A DNA stretch of 64,000 bases from Tachypleus tridentatus. Its lineage: Eukaryota; Arthropoda; Merostomata; Xiphosura; Limulidae. This document shows, piece after piece, positions 25,905 through 38,073 of this stretch (position 1 is the first letter of the stretch; each line of letters opens with the position of its first letter). The stretch spans positions 44,240,035 through 44,304,034 of the forward strand of contig NC_134831.1 in assembly GCF_004210375.1 (NCBI RefSeq), read 5' to 3'. The notes beneath the pieces are model-generated. The model saw only the letters and a program-made list of their open reading frames with translations, ran no database searches and was not told the DNA's origin. The translations under genes and the position numbers were made by a program.

Positions 25905-26288
25905 CTGAAAACATTTGAGAGGGTTAGGAATATATAACCATACCTTACAGTTGAGATAACCTGCCTTAACAGTGGCAGGTGGACATGGAAATGTGAATAT
26001 CAAAATAAGAACATTGCTAGGCAGCATAATTACTTCTTTAGGAGTAAAGATAAGTCATACTAGACTGGAGAAATCAGGGAGGATTTCTGACTCAGGGATG
26101 TATTGTACATCCCGCTCAACAATCACTCCTTGGAAGGAATTCAAAGTAACATGGAGAGTATCTACAATGGGTATATCCCCAATGGCCTTCAAATTCAGGA
26201 ATTTGCTGTGTTTTGTTTCCACCAAGATGTCCCCAGAACATTGCTTATTCAGTAGAGAGCAGCAAGTCTCTCTAAACCCTTCTAATTA
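25905..26288 (-). pseudogene. Jockey-type LINE gag (ORF1) remnant
   Basis: The minus strand shows SGDILVETKHSKFLNLKAI, LNSFQGVIVERDVQYIPESE, then after a stop TVKAGYLNCKVWLYIPNPLK with CFQWR. This is the RNA-binding module of Jockey ORF1, ending where the first CCHC zinc knuckle starts, with the second Cys lost. The coding then jumps to RT-linker sequence within about 200 bp, so the zinc knuckles and the whole endonuclease domain (normally several hundred codons) are deleted. It sits in the same sense as the OSBP gene. Confidence 0.85.
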
Positions 26289-26299
26289 AAAAAGGAAGA

Positions 26300-27830
26300 C
26301 ATACGTCCCAATTATTTCTCAGTCAAAGAATGAATAATGAGAAAACAAGGTACAGAAATAGTGATTGGAGAAAAGTGTGTTCAAAACATTGTAGCTTCCC
26401 AGCTAACTGTTTTTATTTTATTTTTTCAGGGATTTAAGAATCCAAAATAAAATGTAAATTATTCAGTGCCCACAGACCCCACTCATCATGGAATCCTACA
26501 ATGCTTAACAGAGACACTATAGCAACACCAGGGCCTCATGAGCATTATACCCAAACACCAGCATCAGACCAAATATCTACAATACTCACTGAAAGTGCCA
26601 AATACTTGTGTTCAGTTGACCCTAGCCTGAAAAGGGCATCCAATTGACCCTGAGGGGAGGGAGCACCCAAAGGCCAACTATTTACAAGAAGTCAAGGCCA
26701 AAGTGGTGTGCCCCACACACCACTCAACCAGCATAAGACCTTCCTTCCCTTCATGGGTCACCACACACAGCCAGCACATATGTGAATGGATGATCAGATC
26801 CAAGCGGAAATAAACTGAAAATACAGAACCTTCCCTAGGAGGTCTCCTCACCTCTTACAGGAATCCACATCAAGTGAGAAAGAAACTGATCAAACCAAAC
26901 CAAATTGGAAGTGTGAAGGATGGTTAAGAAATGTGAGAGAAGATAAGTATCTATCAGAAACAATTTTTACTTTAAGGTGTCAACTTCCAATACAATATCT
27001 TGCTTCTACTATAAAAAGCAAGAATCCCACATAGAAGTAATTGAAGACCAATGAGAAAACAATTCTCATATAGGAAATGCCCAAAAGAAAACAATGATGT
27101 GTGAGAAGGAATTAAAAACAAGACACCTTTGGGGGACAGCATCACTTGTGATCCAGGTATACTCTTCACCCTTTAGTGATGTGCCATCATAAAGAGTAGA
27201 AACATGGAGAGACCTAAAAAAAACTAAAGAAATAATGGGAACTCTTGGTACAGAGTGGCAAGGGAATGACAGCCCATAAATGGGAGTTCAGTCTCAACCA
27301 ACATGTGATGGCACCTGGAATTGCACATCAGATCTGCAATAAGAAGAGAGTCCACTACCTTTCATCCCAAAAAGAACGGGTTCCAGTAGGGAAGAAAAGC
27401 TTCCATACCAAGAACCTATCTCCCCCATATACACATCTCCAATACCATTAACACCAATTTCATACTCAATAGGCATCCTGCAAATAGCAGGAAAGAGGAT
27501 AGTCCAATTGGGTGGTCGTCTCTGGTCCAAACCCTGGCAACAATGGAAATTTTTCATACAATCCATGATAAGAAAAGATTACCCAGCCTTGCATGTCCAG
27601 GTATTCATATGTCTTGTCTAACAACAACTAACACCAGATCCATCAGAAACTGACATCCAGTAAAATGTATGAAGAGAACCACTGCATCTCCAATCCAAAA
27701 CCTGGTGGCACTGGGAATAGAAAGAAGCTACCATCTAAATGCATATGAAAACTTGTGTGGCTAGTCTGGCTCCAACCAACACCCAATCCATATAGCTTGC
27801 TTGGATATTTGAAATACTCACAAACCCTTA
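26300..27830 (-). repeat. Probable 5' part of the Jockey-type LINE
   Basis: This higher-GC block directly precedes the gag fragment on the minus strand and ends abruptly near 27.83 kb, where AT-rich intron resumes. I see no protein motif beyond scattered ORFs. Its composition and position suggest LINE 5' untranslated and early gag sequence. Confidence 0.45.
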
Positions 27831-28223
27831 TTTTAAGTTGTCGATAATTTGCGAGTCATAACATTAATCAGTTAAGCTGTAGAACCTTGAATTCGTGGGA
27901 AATGATGTTGAAAAATTATAATGAAAATATTTTCATTACTTGCATAATTGAAATAACTGAAAACAGTTATAATCAGATACACCAATATTAATTGATTGCA
28001 TATTTTTGTACCATTAATCAAGTCAATGAAGAATTTGATTAGTTGATTATTTTTGTGACATAAATCAAGTTAAAAATATTTTTATCAAACAGTTATTTTT
28101 TCTGGTACTAACTGATATAATCTTTTCTCATATGTAATAAAGTATGTCTATTAATCATTTGAATCACCCAGCTCTGAAGTAATGTAAGATATTTGTAATT
28201 TTTCAAAAGATAAAGAAACTTAC

Positions 28224-28391
28224 CTATAGTATGACAATAGCCCATTTGAAAGTACAAACCAACGTTTCTGATATCCTTTCAAATAATTTGTCCATTTGTA
28301 TAGCCAACCTTTCATCTCAGCTTCTTGTTGCTGAGGCTTCAAGTCACCCATTCTGATGTTTCCCAATTCAGAGCACTAAATATAGAGTTGA
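28224..28391 (-). CDS. OSBP: OSBP first coding exon: start codon and N-terminal half of the PH domain
   Basis: Coding runs from the ATG at 28349-28351 to 28224, followed by a GTAAGT-type donor (cttac at 28219-28223). The peptide is [16 protein letters not shown], then [15 protein letters not shown] and SNGLLSYYR, the classic opening of the OSBP PH domain. There is no long Gly/Ala-rich leader of the kind seen in vertebrate OSBP. A pyrimidine tract and CAG acceptor at 28392-28394 suggest that the 5' untranslated region begins in another exon upstream. The Arg codon is split 2+1 with the next exon. Confidence 0.95.
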
Positions 28392-28399
28392 CTGTAAAA

Positions 28400-31300
28400 A
28401 ACAGTGAAAATTATTTAGACTTTTTACTAAAGGTAAGTATTGAGGAAAAAAAAATCATAAATAACAAATGTAGTTGAACATATAAATAAACTTTTCTTCA
28501 AAATAAAACAAAAGCTCATGAAAGACACACAGGTACACACTTCCACGAAGTAGGCAGCTGGAAACAGCTGTCATGTCATATGTATATGTACAAAAGCTTC
28601 CCAGTTAATGATCACAGTACAACCCATCATTTCAACATAAAATTTGCAACACTGCTTTTCACATAGAATGGAGCACACTTATCAAAGAAACCACCATCCA
28701 CACTTGAAACCTAATTAAATATTTTTGATCAAAGCATTAAATACATGCATGTTTAGTTTAAAAATAAAAGGTTCTATGAACTAATAAATGACTTATGATT
28801 TTAAGTTATAACTTGTAAGTGTTCACTTGCAAAAACTCATCCTGAATGGCCTTATTTAATATGTAAAAGATTTCATTACTTCATATCTTTTTACATTTTA
28901 GTAAAGCATTATGACTTTTAAGATCTTTAATATTTAAGTAGCAATCCAGACAAACCATCTCTTTTTACACTAATTACAAGAATTCAAGCTTCATAAGTGT
29001 AATTTACAGAACTATTCTAGTAGTGCTAAGAAGTTTAAGCTCTTATGCAGACCTTTTGATTTTGATATACCTATATAACATGTCATTATTCTATACACAT
29101 CTTTAGTCTCTAAGTAAGATGTATTAACAAGCTTAAATTTGTGAAATGCAAATTCCAAGAGTTGGTGAAATATATTCTAATTATGCCATTCCAGTCAAAG
29201 GCTAACATAAGCCCAAAAAGTAATTAGTATAATTTACCATTATTTGTAAATGTTATAAATGCACACATTCATGAAACATTGAAATAAAACCATGAAACTC
29301 AATTTGATGATTTCTTAATCAAATGAACTAGTAATGTTATACTGACATTAAAAATGATTTTGCCTTAAACAAATTTGTTGGTTATTCAGTACCATAACTA
29401 CAAGTAACTGGAGTGGCTATCAAGTCGTACACATACAAATACTCATCATGTATGATACCACATACACAGAATCTACAGAAGACTTACAAACTGAAGAACA
29501 GAATAGCACTCACACACGTTAACAGCACCATAATTGTATGCACATAACATATACATGGTATTCTGACCTTTCAAGGAATAGGATGTAATAGTAACTTTTG
29601 CACAGAGAATCATTTTTAGTCTGTTAGTATACCAGTGACTGTAATCACAAGAAACAATTTAGAAAGATCAACACCTGACCTGATTGAAATGAACTGTTTG
29701 ATAATATACTGCACATCAGTAAAATAAATTACTGAAAATGAGAAAGCAAGTTAAGACAAACTAAAGTACAGAGATACATATATTTTAACTAGGATTAATA
29801 ACACCTAAATAAGCTTCACTTCTCACTTCTGAGATAACAGGTAAAAATAAAATGCTGATATGGAAAAGAATATGTTTCAAAGGACTAGTTATGGATGAGA
29901 TTGCAACATTTATGAAATATCTTCACTCAATCTAATCACCTTATTATACTTACATAGTTCTCAAAATTAGAAGTGTCAATAAGGAAACTGGAATGCCTAC
30001 AGTATGAGAACTTTATTTAGTCAACCTGTATTTGTATTTCAATAAAACAAATGAATAAACACGTGTACATGAGTAATAAAATTAAAATCTGTTAAGAATG
30101 AATAACCTAAGATAGCACTTTGTAAAGGTTACACATTTTGGCATGAAAAACCACAAAATCTGATCTTTTCCTCTCTAACCACATTAGGATGATGCACAAA
30201 TAGTGAATTTTTACTTTTCATGATTTATCATGATATAAATTCTTTCAAGCTCATCTATTTAAAAAAATCTGTAAGCTTCTTTATTTTTTTAATTAAATGC
30301 TCTAGTGAACATGCTTTTATATTAGTTTTAGGAATTCAGAAGTTTACAACTATTTTATCTGATAAACTTACAAAATGAAGTAAGGTTTCTGACAAACAAA
30401 ATTAGGTATTTATCTTTTACGTGCATATTAATTACAGTTATATATATAACATTAAGCCAGGTTGGATATAATAACCTAAACACAGTGAATGTCTTAAAAT
30501 GTTGTCATATGGAAGTACAGATACTGTAGTTTTACCACTTTAAAGTAACTATACGGATAGTAATATAGTAAACCACCTTAAGATTCTCACTTTTTTGTAT
30601 CTCAAAAGCTATTTACATTATATTTACATGTCCTATTGAGCATAAAAAATTGTCATATTGATGCTGATCAATATACACTGATTTAAAAAGAAAGCCTATT
30701 AAATGCATTATTTTACTCTATGAACTGTATAAAAAACAGAACAAAGTGCAAATACTTTTTACCAAGTAAAACAAAAGTACACTATTACCAAGTTTACAGT
30801 CCTTTTCTGTACTTAAAGCCTACTTCTTGAAATCTGATATATTAAAACATACATTTTGACAATTCTCCCCTTTTGATACCTACATGTAAATACACATACG
30901 CATATAAGATAAATATTAACGAAGACCTTAATTAAATAATTATTTTCAATTATCAGTCCTAGTTGTTAATATTAAGTCATAACTGATATGTTCATAGCAC
31001 CCAAATGCACCAGGGATTTTCCACCTATCAGACAAAACCCAGATGTTTATGTGAGGTTGAAAACTGGAATTTAACAACTGCTCTTATAATGAGCCCATGG
31101 CACCAAGATGTAGAACACAGTTTATACTCTATCAGTAGTGGGACATGAACCATGAAATTTCAGCTTCTAAGTCCAGCACAGTAATCACTGCCCTGACCTC
31201 ACCCATAAGAAAAGCCATCATTTACTGCCTTCTAGGAAAGTTGTTTAATGAATGATTATAATTAAAATTCAAATAATGGAAGGCTTACAAGGCAATTCCC

Positions 31301-34300
31301 ATTCATTTGATTATCTGCTGGACAGGCTGAGTAGCTAAAAAATGGCCTAGTAAAATGTTTTTAGGACTACTTGTAAAATCAGAACCAATGCATATCTTGA
31401 CAGCAGTTGCCATAGCAATGGAGATAAAAAAGCTGGACACAGTAACATTCATTGAAAAACTGAAACATCTGATGAGTACACAGGTAATGTTTTGAGAGGC
31501 TACAATGATCATCTATGCATCAATGAACTAGTATTGGCAAGTTAAAAATGTTCTTACACTGTTGTCACTTTAGTATACTTGGATCTGTGATTTCAGTATT
31601 AGACAGGTTTATGTCTCAACTTGACCCAATGAGAGGAGAGAGGATCACTTGCCCCAGGGGCTACCCCCAAGCTTTTCTTTTCTTCAAATACTCCTTAATT
31701 TGTTTTCTTTAATAGATTGTTTGACCCAGGATCCCTGTTGGCTCTCATTGTCCTGGTTTTAACATATTTTACATATTAAATAACTGAATTAAACTACATA
31801 CACCTCTTTGTATAATCTGGAGTATCACACACTATTTGATAAGTATTTCCAACAAATTTGTTCTTACCAAAATTACCACATGAATCATGAGTAAGATAAT
31901 TATACCATTACATACAGAAGATCTTCCTACTTTATGACTTCCTGAAGTTATATTACGTTACATCTTTTTTGAGTATGTTGGAAACATCCATTTTCTTTTT
32001 CCTTTTGAGACTTCCTTAGGTTCAAGATAAATTTAGAGTTTTAAACTGTTTAAGCAGTTGTTTACAATGAGATGTTTTATTCTTTCATTTTTCATTCACT
32101 TCAGTATTTTCGTATTCTTTGTTTTAACTTTAGTTCAGCATTTTTTTCTAGTTTTTTCTTGTCTGAATTTTTATTTTTGAAGTTAGGCCTGCTCTTAAAT
32201 TTTAATTATTGACTTAGCTCTTTTTTTTTTTTTTTTTTTTAGGTTTAAGCATAATTTAGTTATTTTACTTATTGATTTATTTACTTTTAGAAACAATAGA
32301 GTTAAATATCATATGCTTATTTCGTGACCTAAGTATTTTTTCTTTATAAAATTCTTATTAATTCTTATGTACATTCTAATTGAAAGCTCTTGATAACAGT
32401 TAGGGTAAAGTGACCAGATCAAAAAATTTTCAGACACTGTATCCAGTTCTAATATTCTGAATGAAAACTGTCTCATAACATGCTTAGTTGCTTAATGTTC
32501 ACTCTTGGGTTAGGAGCAACAAATGGATTAATAGTGTGATTTCTAAGAGTTTAATAAATTTGAAGATTGAGTTGGTTTTTTGGACAAAGGGAATAATCTG
32601 TTACTTTGAAGAGACAACCTAATTTTGCACAGTTTGTAGATACACATATAACATATTTGCTAGAAGAAGGTCTAAGATACAATAATATCTTACTTTTCTT
32701 TATTCCATTTAAACCTAGCCCTTCATATTCTGTACATTTGGCCAATGAAATGTTAACAGTTCAAACTAACACAATAAACCATATCATTGATTAATTCATT
32801 CCATAGTTTATAGCTACCAGAAAAAAAAATAAACCTGATGATGAAAATATCCACATTTAAACTTTCAAAGCTTAAAAACTCTTAACTTTCAAGTCAGTAT
32901 TTCCAATATTTTCACCCTGCCACTTAGATATACAGGACCAAGTGACACAAAAGACTACAATAATAAAGTTATTTAACCACTGTATCTCAGTGGCAGAGTA
33001 AGTTTCCCATAATAACAATTCTTTTACATTTAGCAGCATAACTGATCTAACTGCATGTCTTCTGGTCAATGCCAACTACCTAATCATGCAATTCATGGAA
33101 TATTACATTCACATTCCTAAATCAAATCTCCTCAACAGTAGTTTCAAAACCAATCAGATAATCATTAAAAGTATTTTCCTCAGCACAATACACATTTGTC
33201 TAAATAGGCCATAAAAATTAAAAATGTTATTTAGCCTATCAAAAGACTTAAAAACACACCACAAAATTAATTGTAAACAAAATAACTCTTACTATACATT
33301 ACATTTACATTAAGGTTTTTCATAAGCTTACAAAAGCTATAATAATAGTTTAAATATTACCATCTTAAGAAAGTTCATAAATAATAAAGGTGACAAATGC
33401 ATGTATACACACAATAAGAACATCTCATTCCAAATGTAAAAACATCATAAACATTAAACTACACACATGCACACGTAGGTGTACATAAACATATAACTGC
33501 TGCATTATTACAAAGACTTCTAGTATTATTAACAAACTACACAGATTTTGTATTTCCCTACCAGTATTACAAAACCAAATCTCTTCAACAATAGCCTCCC
33601 ATACCAATTAGATAACCATTTAAATTATTTTCCTTGCCATGAAAAACTTGCATGCAAAAATTCTAAAATCTATTTCACATTACAATTATTGTTGTAGTCT
33701 ATATAACTAGACCAACTTTTTAACACGTTTTTTTAAAAACAATTTATGCACTCAATTTTTATTTAATCAACATCATTAGTCACATGTTCCCTCACAACAC
33801 AGAAGTTACACAAAATATTTAAACATAAATAACATCAATATTACAACTGATACTGAGAACTACTAATGGGTACACTACATATTTTAGTTAAAAAAACAAA
33901 TGCCTTCACCCTCTTCTTTTCAAGTTCTTTACAATCAGAATTGTAGCAAAAACAACACAATATGGTGCAATATTTAGTCCTTCCCATAGTGAAGGGGATA
34001 AGAAAAGTTAAAATGAGGTCAAAAAATTGAAGATTAAGAAGCTACAAGATCATTCAGTTGTTTTCTTTGAAGAAAATAGAAAACTGTATAGAAGTTCCAA
34101 TGTTCATACATCAAACTGCTGTATTTTGTTCAAAAGATTTAATAACAGAATTAATCCATTCATATCAAACATTTCCATCAAGGATTACACATAACAAATA
34201 TTAAAATGCAAGTAAATATACAGTCTAACAATCAGTCTGAGTTGGGCACTTCAATCTAGTTAAACTTTACATATAGTCTTACAATCAACTACAAGTACTT

Positions 34301-34390
34301 ACTTCAGTCTAAGTGCTAAAAACTTGTTCTGCACTTGAACTCAGCATGAGAATGTAGAAGTTACTCTCCTCCAGTCTGACCATATTATGC
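28400..34390. other. OSBP 5' intron or flank; no gene recognised
   Basis: AT-rich sequence. A stretch at 31140-31200 ('gggacatgaacc...cagcttctaagtccagcacagtaatcactgccc') has the look of a degraded tRNA-like SINE head, but I cannot place it in a family. A T20 run lies at 32221-32240. No splice-bounded coding exon was seen. Confidence 0.5.
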
Positions 34391-34393
34391 ATA

Positions 34394-34419
34394 TGTGTGT
34401 GTGTGTGTGTGTGTGTGTA
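34394..34419. repeat. (TG)13 microsatellite
   Basis: An uninterrupted TG run. Confidence 0.95.
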
Positions 34420-34700
34420 TAATTAACACTGTTTCAAAATTTGATATTGTGTGAAACTTGTATTAACTATAGTAAAAGAAATTTGTTTATGCATGTGTAA
34501 AATTTTAGTAAAAAATGAAAGAGTTCAAGGGTGTGGCACACTTATAAAAATATTAATTTTATTATTACATACATAAATACCTTACATGATTAAAGGTCAT
34601 GCCATTTTGATAGTCTACAAAACGGTTGAATAAAAATAAATGATTAATTGGAACATGAAGTATACAGACATAGCCTATGTCTAGTTTTATAAATTATATA

Positions 34701-35108
34701 TTAGGTTGAGGAATAATTTGTGAGCGTTTTTAAATAATTTCATTCAAGCATTACATGCAAGACTATACAATACTTCAATGCATGAACACATTACACCCAA
34801 AACATTTATTATGATACTTTATTTCATGTAATACCTAGGTATATAGTATGCATTGTTTTAAACGAAATTGCAAGAAATTAAATGCAAAAAGCAGATGGTG
34901 TAGAAAATGCTCGATTTTGTCCACTTGACATTCCATTTAATGAGCTGAAAATGAAAGCAAAAATTAAAGACATATGAAAATCAAACACACCATCTATTAG
35001 AGCAAAAAATTATCTACCAAATGACATGAAATATTTTGCGAAAGCGTTTCATTTATGAATATATATTTTTAACTTGAAAAAACGCTCACGAATTATTCCT
35101 CAACCCAA
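34701..35108. mobile_element. Mariner-type MITE, 408 bp with 31-bp terminal inverted repeats
   Basis: The left end (34701-34731, ttaggttgaggaataa...) and right end (35078-35108) are reverse complements at 29 of 31 positions, and TA dinucleotides flank both sides (34699-34700, 35109-35110), as expected for IS630/Tc1/mariner insertion. The 346-bp interior has no transposase motif, so it depends on an element elsewhere. The low divergence of the ends points to recent activity. Confidence 0.9.
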
Positions 35109-35590
35109 TATAAAATATATACGTTAGACACACCCTTCCAGTCTTTTAGAATAGGCATCAAAGTGTAAAAATCAGTTATAAACACCAAATATTGAAATGT
35201 TAGTCGCTGATTTTTCAAAATATAAATAATTCTTCAACCCATACCACTACTGCTACTACTAGTACTATGCAGTAAACACTATAGAATACATACACTGATG
35301 ACACACCACATACTGATCATGAAATAAAACATAACACACCATTACTTACAATACGTGTAAAAACTAAAACGAGTAAGTTTTCTCGATCATATTAGGTATT
35401 GCAATTTGTAATACATTTTCATTACTTGATTGAAATACAATGCTTTTCTCACCTTTTTTGTTTCAAATCAAGGATCAATATTAGTTGTTTATTGTGTTAA
35501 AATCTTAAATAGAAGTAGAACTACGAGAACACTGTTCAGTGAAGATAGCAGTAAACTAGTTGTATTGTAATTGTTCGTCGCTAGGGGAAG

Positions 35591-35612
35591 ATATATATAT
35601 ATATATATATAT
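35591..35612. repeat. (AT)11 microsatellite
   Basis: An uninterrupted AT run about 110 bp left of the putative first exon of the small plus-strand gene. Confidence 0.9.
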
Positions 35613-35719
35613 GATATACATATTCACACCATAAAAATTACTGTTCTAACAAATACTTTCCTATCTCTACCATATTAATTATATCCTACTCGCCTGGATG
35701 AGTCCTGGTATTGTGCAAA

Positions 35720-35733
35720 ATGCGTCGTCGTCA
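35720..35733 (+). CDS. Putative first coding exon of an unrecognised small gene
   Basis: ATG CGT CGT CGT CA is followed by GTAGAT at 35734, a possible donor. It leaves two bases that complete a codon with the first base of the exon at 36081, giving MRRRQFTSRRF. Only 14 coding nucleotides support it, so the join could be chance. The surrounding 200 bp is richer in GC and CpG than its neighbourhood, which would suit a promoter or first exon. Confidence 0.3.
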
Positions 35734-36080
35734 GTAGATATGTGAGATATGTAATAGTTGAAATCACACAGTTTTTGTACGACATCAGTGGTTGAAATAC
35801 TATTGTACACTTCTATCCTTGAAAGACCATGTGAAATCATATAAAGAAGGTAATGTTAAAAATACAATAAGTCTGATACTACTGTCTTATGACCGTGTCG
35901 TGTAAATGTACTATATTTTTCTATTTTCTTGTAATGCTATAATGGTAATTCTGAATAGTTACAGCTTTCACGTAACATACGTGTTCAAGAAAAAGGTTGA
36001 ATTAATACGTTATAGCTGCCATACCAGCCATTCAGAAATACATTTATAGCTGTCTTTGTTTCTTTGTTGTTCTCTCGCAG

Positions 36081-36249
36081 ATTTACGTCCAGAAGATTTA
36101 TATTACGTCAATTCTGCAAACTATATGAATATCGACAGAAACGTCGTTTCTATTATATCTGTGATGCTTCATTTATGTTGGAATATGAACGACCAGATAT
36201 ATGGACAATGTTATGGTGTACAAGCTTACCATGTGCTCCTACTATTTAG
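36081..36249 (+). CDS. Exon-like C-terminal coding segment of an unrecognised protein
   Basis: A very strong acceptor (tttctttgttgttctctcgcag, ending at 36080) precedes an open frame ending in TAG at 36247-36249. The peptide includes FILRQFCKLYEYRQKRRFYY, then ICDASFMLEYERPDIW and ends TSLPCAPTI. It is basic at first, then aromatic and acidic, with no signal peptide or membrane segment. An AATAAA stands at 36481. Joined to 35720-35733 it would make a roughly 60-residue protein. I do not recognise it. An overlapping plus-strand frame from 36056 is less protein-like. It could also be the last exon of a larger gene starting further left. Confidence 0.5.
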
Positions 36250-36480
36250 TGATGTGATTATTTTTATAATTTGTTGAATAGCTTTACATTGTTATGACGG
36301 TAGCACCTGATCCAAGGTGTCTAACATTCAAGGGTTTTCTTAGTGTGGTGTGTACCACAAATTGTGCACTTATAAAATATTTGTACATTGAAAATTCCTC
36401 TATATAAGTTAGTTCAAGTGGATAAATATTTTAAAAAAATAACAAATTTTCCATTATAAAATTCCGTCCCAGAGTTAATG

Positions 36481-36486
36481 AATAAA
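36481..36486 (+). promoter_or_regulatory. Possible polyadenylation signal
   Basis: AATAAA about 230 bp after the stop of the exon at 36081-36249. In such AT-rich DNA the hexamer is frequent by chance. Confidence 0.3.
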
Positions 36487-36825
36487 TTTATTTACTGCAT
36501 ATTCTTCGTGTTTCAGATCATTTGCTGTTAATCTTGTACATATGAAGTGCAATAACGTGTCGTGTTTTTAAAAAAATCATGGAGTGAAAATGTAATTGTG
36601 CAGTAAAAAATCATTAAGAAAAGTTTCCTAAGATTATCTTATTTTAGTGATTATAACCCTTTGTTCTTTTGCTAAATGATGTTTTCTGCTCTCAAAGATA
36701 TTCCAATTTAAATTTAGGATCCGGGTTATACTAATTCGAACTGAACTATCCATCAACTACTTTTGATAAGTAACAAACGTTAAAAGAGAAAAGAGGTCAC
36801 CAGATGATTCTGTTTTTTGGTTTTC

Positions 36826-36912
36826 TGTAAGTTTTGTTTCATATACCAAAGCCACGTTGGGCTATCTGCTGAGTCCACCAAGGGGACTAGATGGTATCAT
36901 CCTTTAGACAAA
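36826..36912 (-). mobile_element. SINE fragment (family C)
   Basis: The words 'aaagccacgttgggctatctgctgagtcc' and 'accaaggggac' match a third tRNA-derived SINE type I remember from horseshoe crab sequence. It differs from family A in body. Only part of the body remains; the tRNA-like head is decayed. Confidence 0.55.
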
Positions 36913-37334
36913 GAAAACAATGTTCATAATCCAAGTGCACTTCCTTATCCAGTTTTCCCCAGCTTGGTTTCATTGAGGATCTGTCTTTGCCCTTAAAACT
37001 GCAATGTTTCGGCTTTAGAATAAGAATATTACAATGTTAAACACAAACCAGGAAGACAGGACTGTTCATTGTAGTCTATTGGTACATGGACTTAGTTGTT
37101 TTTTTTTCTAACTAAGGATTCTGTTTACTTAAAACCTATTTACCCGATTACTTCAGGGACTGAAAGTAATACTTGATTAAATTATCTTCAGCAGAAGAAA
37201 TCCTAAAATTTCACCTATTCGCTCATATTTATAGGGAATTAATTTTAACTGAAAACAGTACAGACTTAGCTTTTCTGGGTAAATATGACGTTTCTTGCGA
37301 ACTAAGAAACACTGAAGTTAAACAGACTGAAACT

Positions 37335-37610
37335 GGCCCAGCATGGCCAGGTGGTTAGAGGTGCTTGATTCGTAGTATGAGAATCAGGGGTCCGTTTCCT
37401 TGTCACACTAAACATGCTCGTCCTTTTAACCGTGGTGGCGTTGTAATGTTACGGTCAATCCCATTATTCATTGGTAAAAGAGTAGCCCAAGATTTGGCGG
37501 TGAATGATGATGATTAGTGGCCTTCCCTCTAGTCTTATACTGCTGAATTAGGGACAGCTAACATAAGTAGCTTTCGTATAGGTTTGCTCGAAATTCGAAA
37601 CAGACGAAAA
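37335..37610 (+). mobile_element. tRNA-derived SINE (family A), old copy
   Basis: It is the only family A copy oriented head-first on the plus strand: 'ggcccagcatggccaggtggttaga' opens the tRNA-like head, followed by a decayed B box and the body segments 'caatcccattattcattggtaaaagagtagcccaa' and 'ccttccctctagtctta'. It is clearly more diverged than the copies at 3.6, 51.1 and 56.3 kb. A weak 'aaacagac(t)gaaa' similarity on both flanks is not a reliable target duplication, because the SINE tail itself looks like this. Confidence 0.88.
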
Positions 37611-38073
37611 AAAGTAAGAGTTATATTTTATATTTACATATATCAGATATCTATAACATAACATTAAAGGACAATAAGCGACGTTTCGGTCTATCTAGGT
37701 TGTCCTATTCACTAAATTAAGCTAAATCACAAAAAAGTCTTATTGTTTAAATACTTATTAAGCTCTCCTTTAACTTCCTTCAGTTGATTTAGATTAACAT
37801 GTTCCAAAAGCCAACCATCCTGTTAGAAAGATAAAGTTTTGTTCAAGTATCTGTGAAAATTTTAAAGTCTATGTGAAGTATAATGTGAATCCTAAATAAA
37901 AATAACTTTAAAAATAGACTTTTCACCATTTATTTGAGAACATGAAGCTTGTAAATTACTTTTTCAACTTGTGAGTAGACATTATAGCAAAACTACCACA
38001 CCTGAAAAATATAATTTCAATTAATCCACTATTTTCTTTTAGAATGCTAGAAAGCACATTATACGCATATATA

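Noticed and set aside
36056..36277. 73-codon ORF overlapping the exon at 36081
   Set aside because: It begins inside the splice-acceptor tract and gives a less protein-like sequence than the frame chosen.
37320..37610. Target-site duplication 'aaacagac(t)gaaa' around the SINE
   Set aside because: The right copy coincides with the SINE's own (CAAA)-type tail, so the similarity is expected without duplication.
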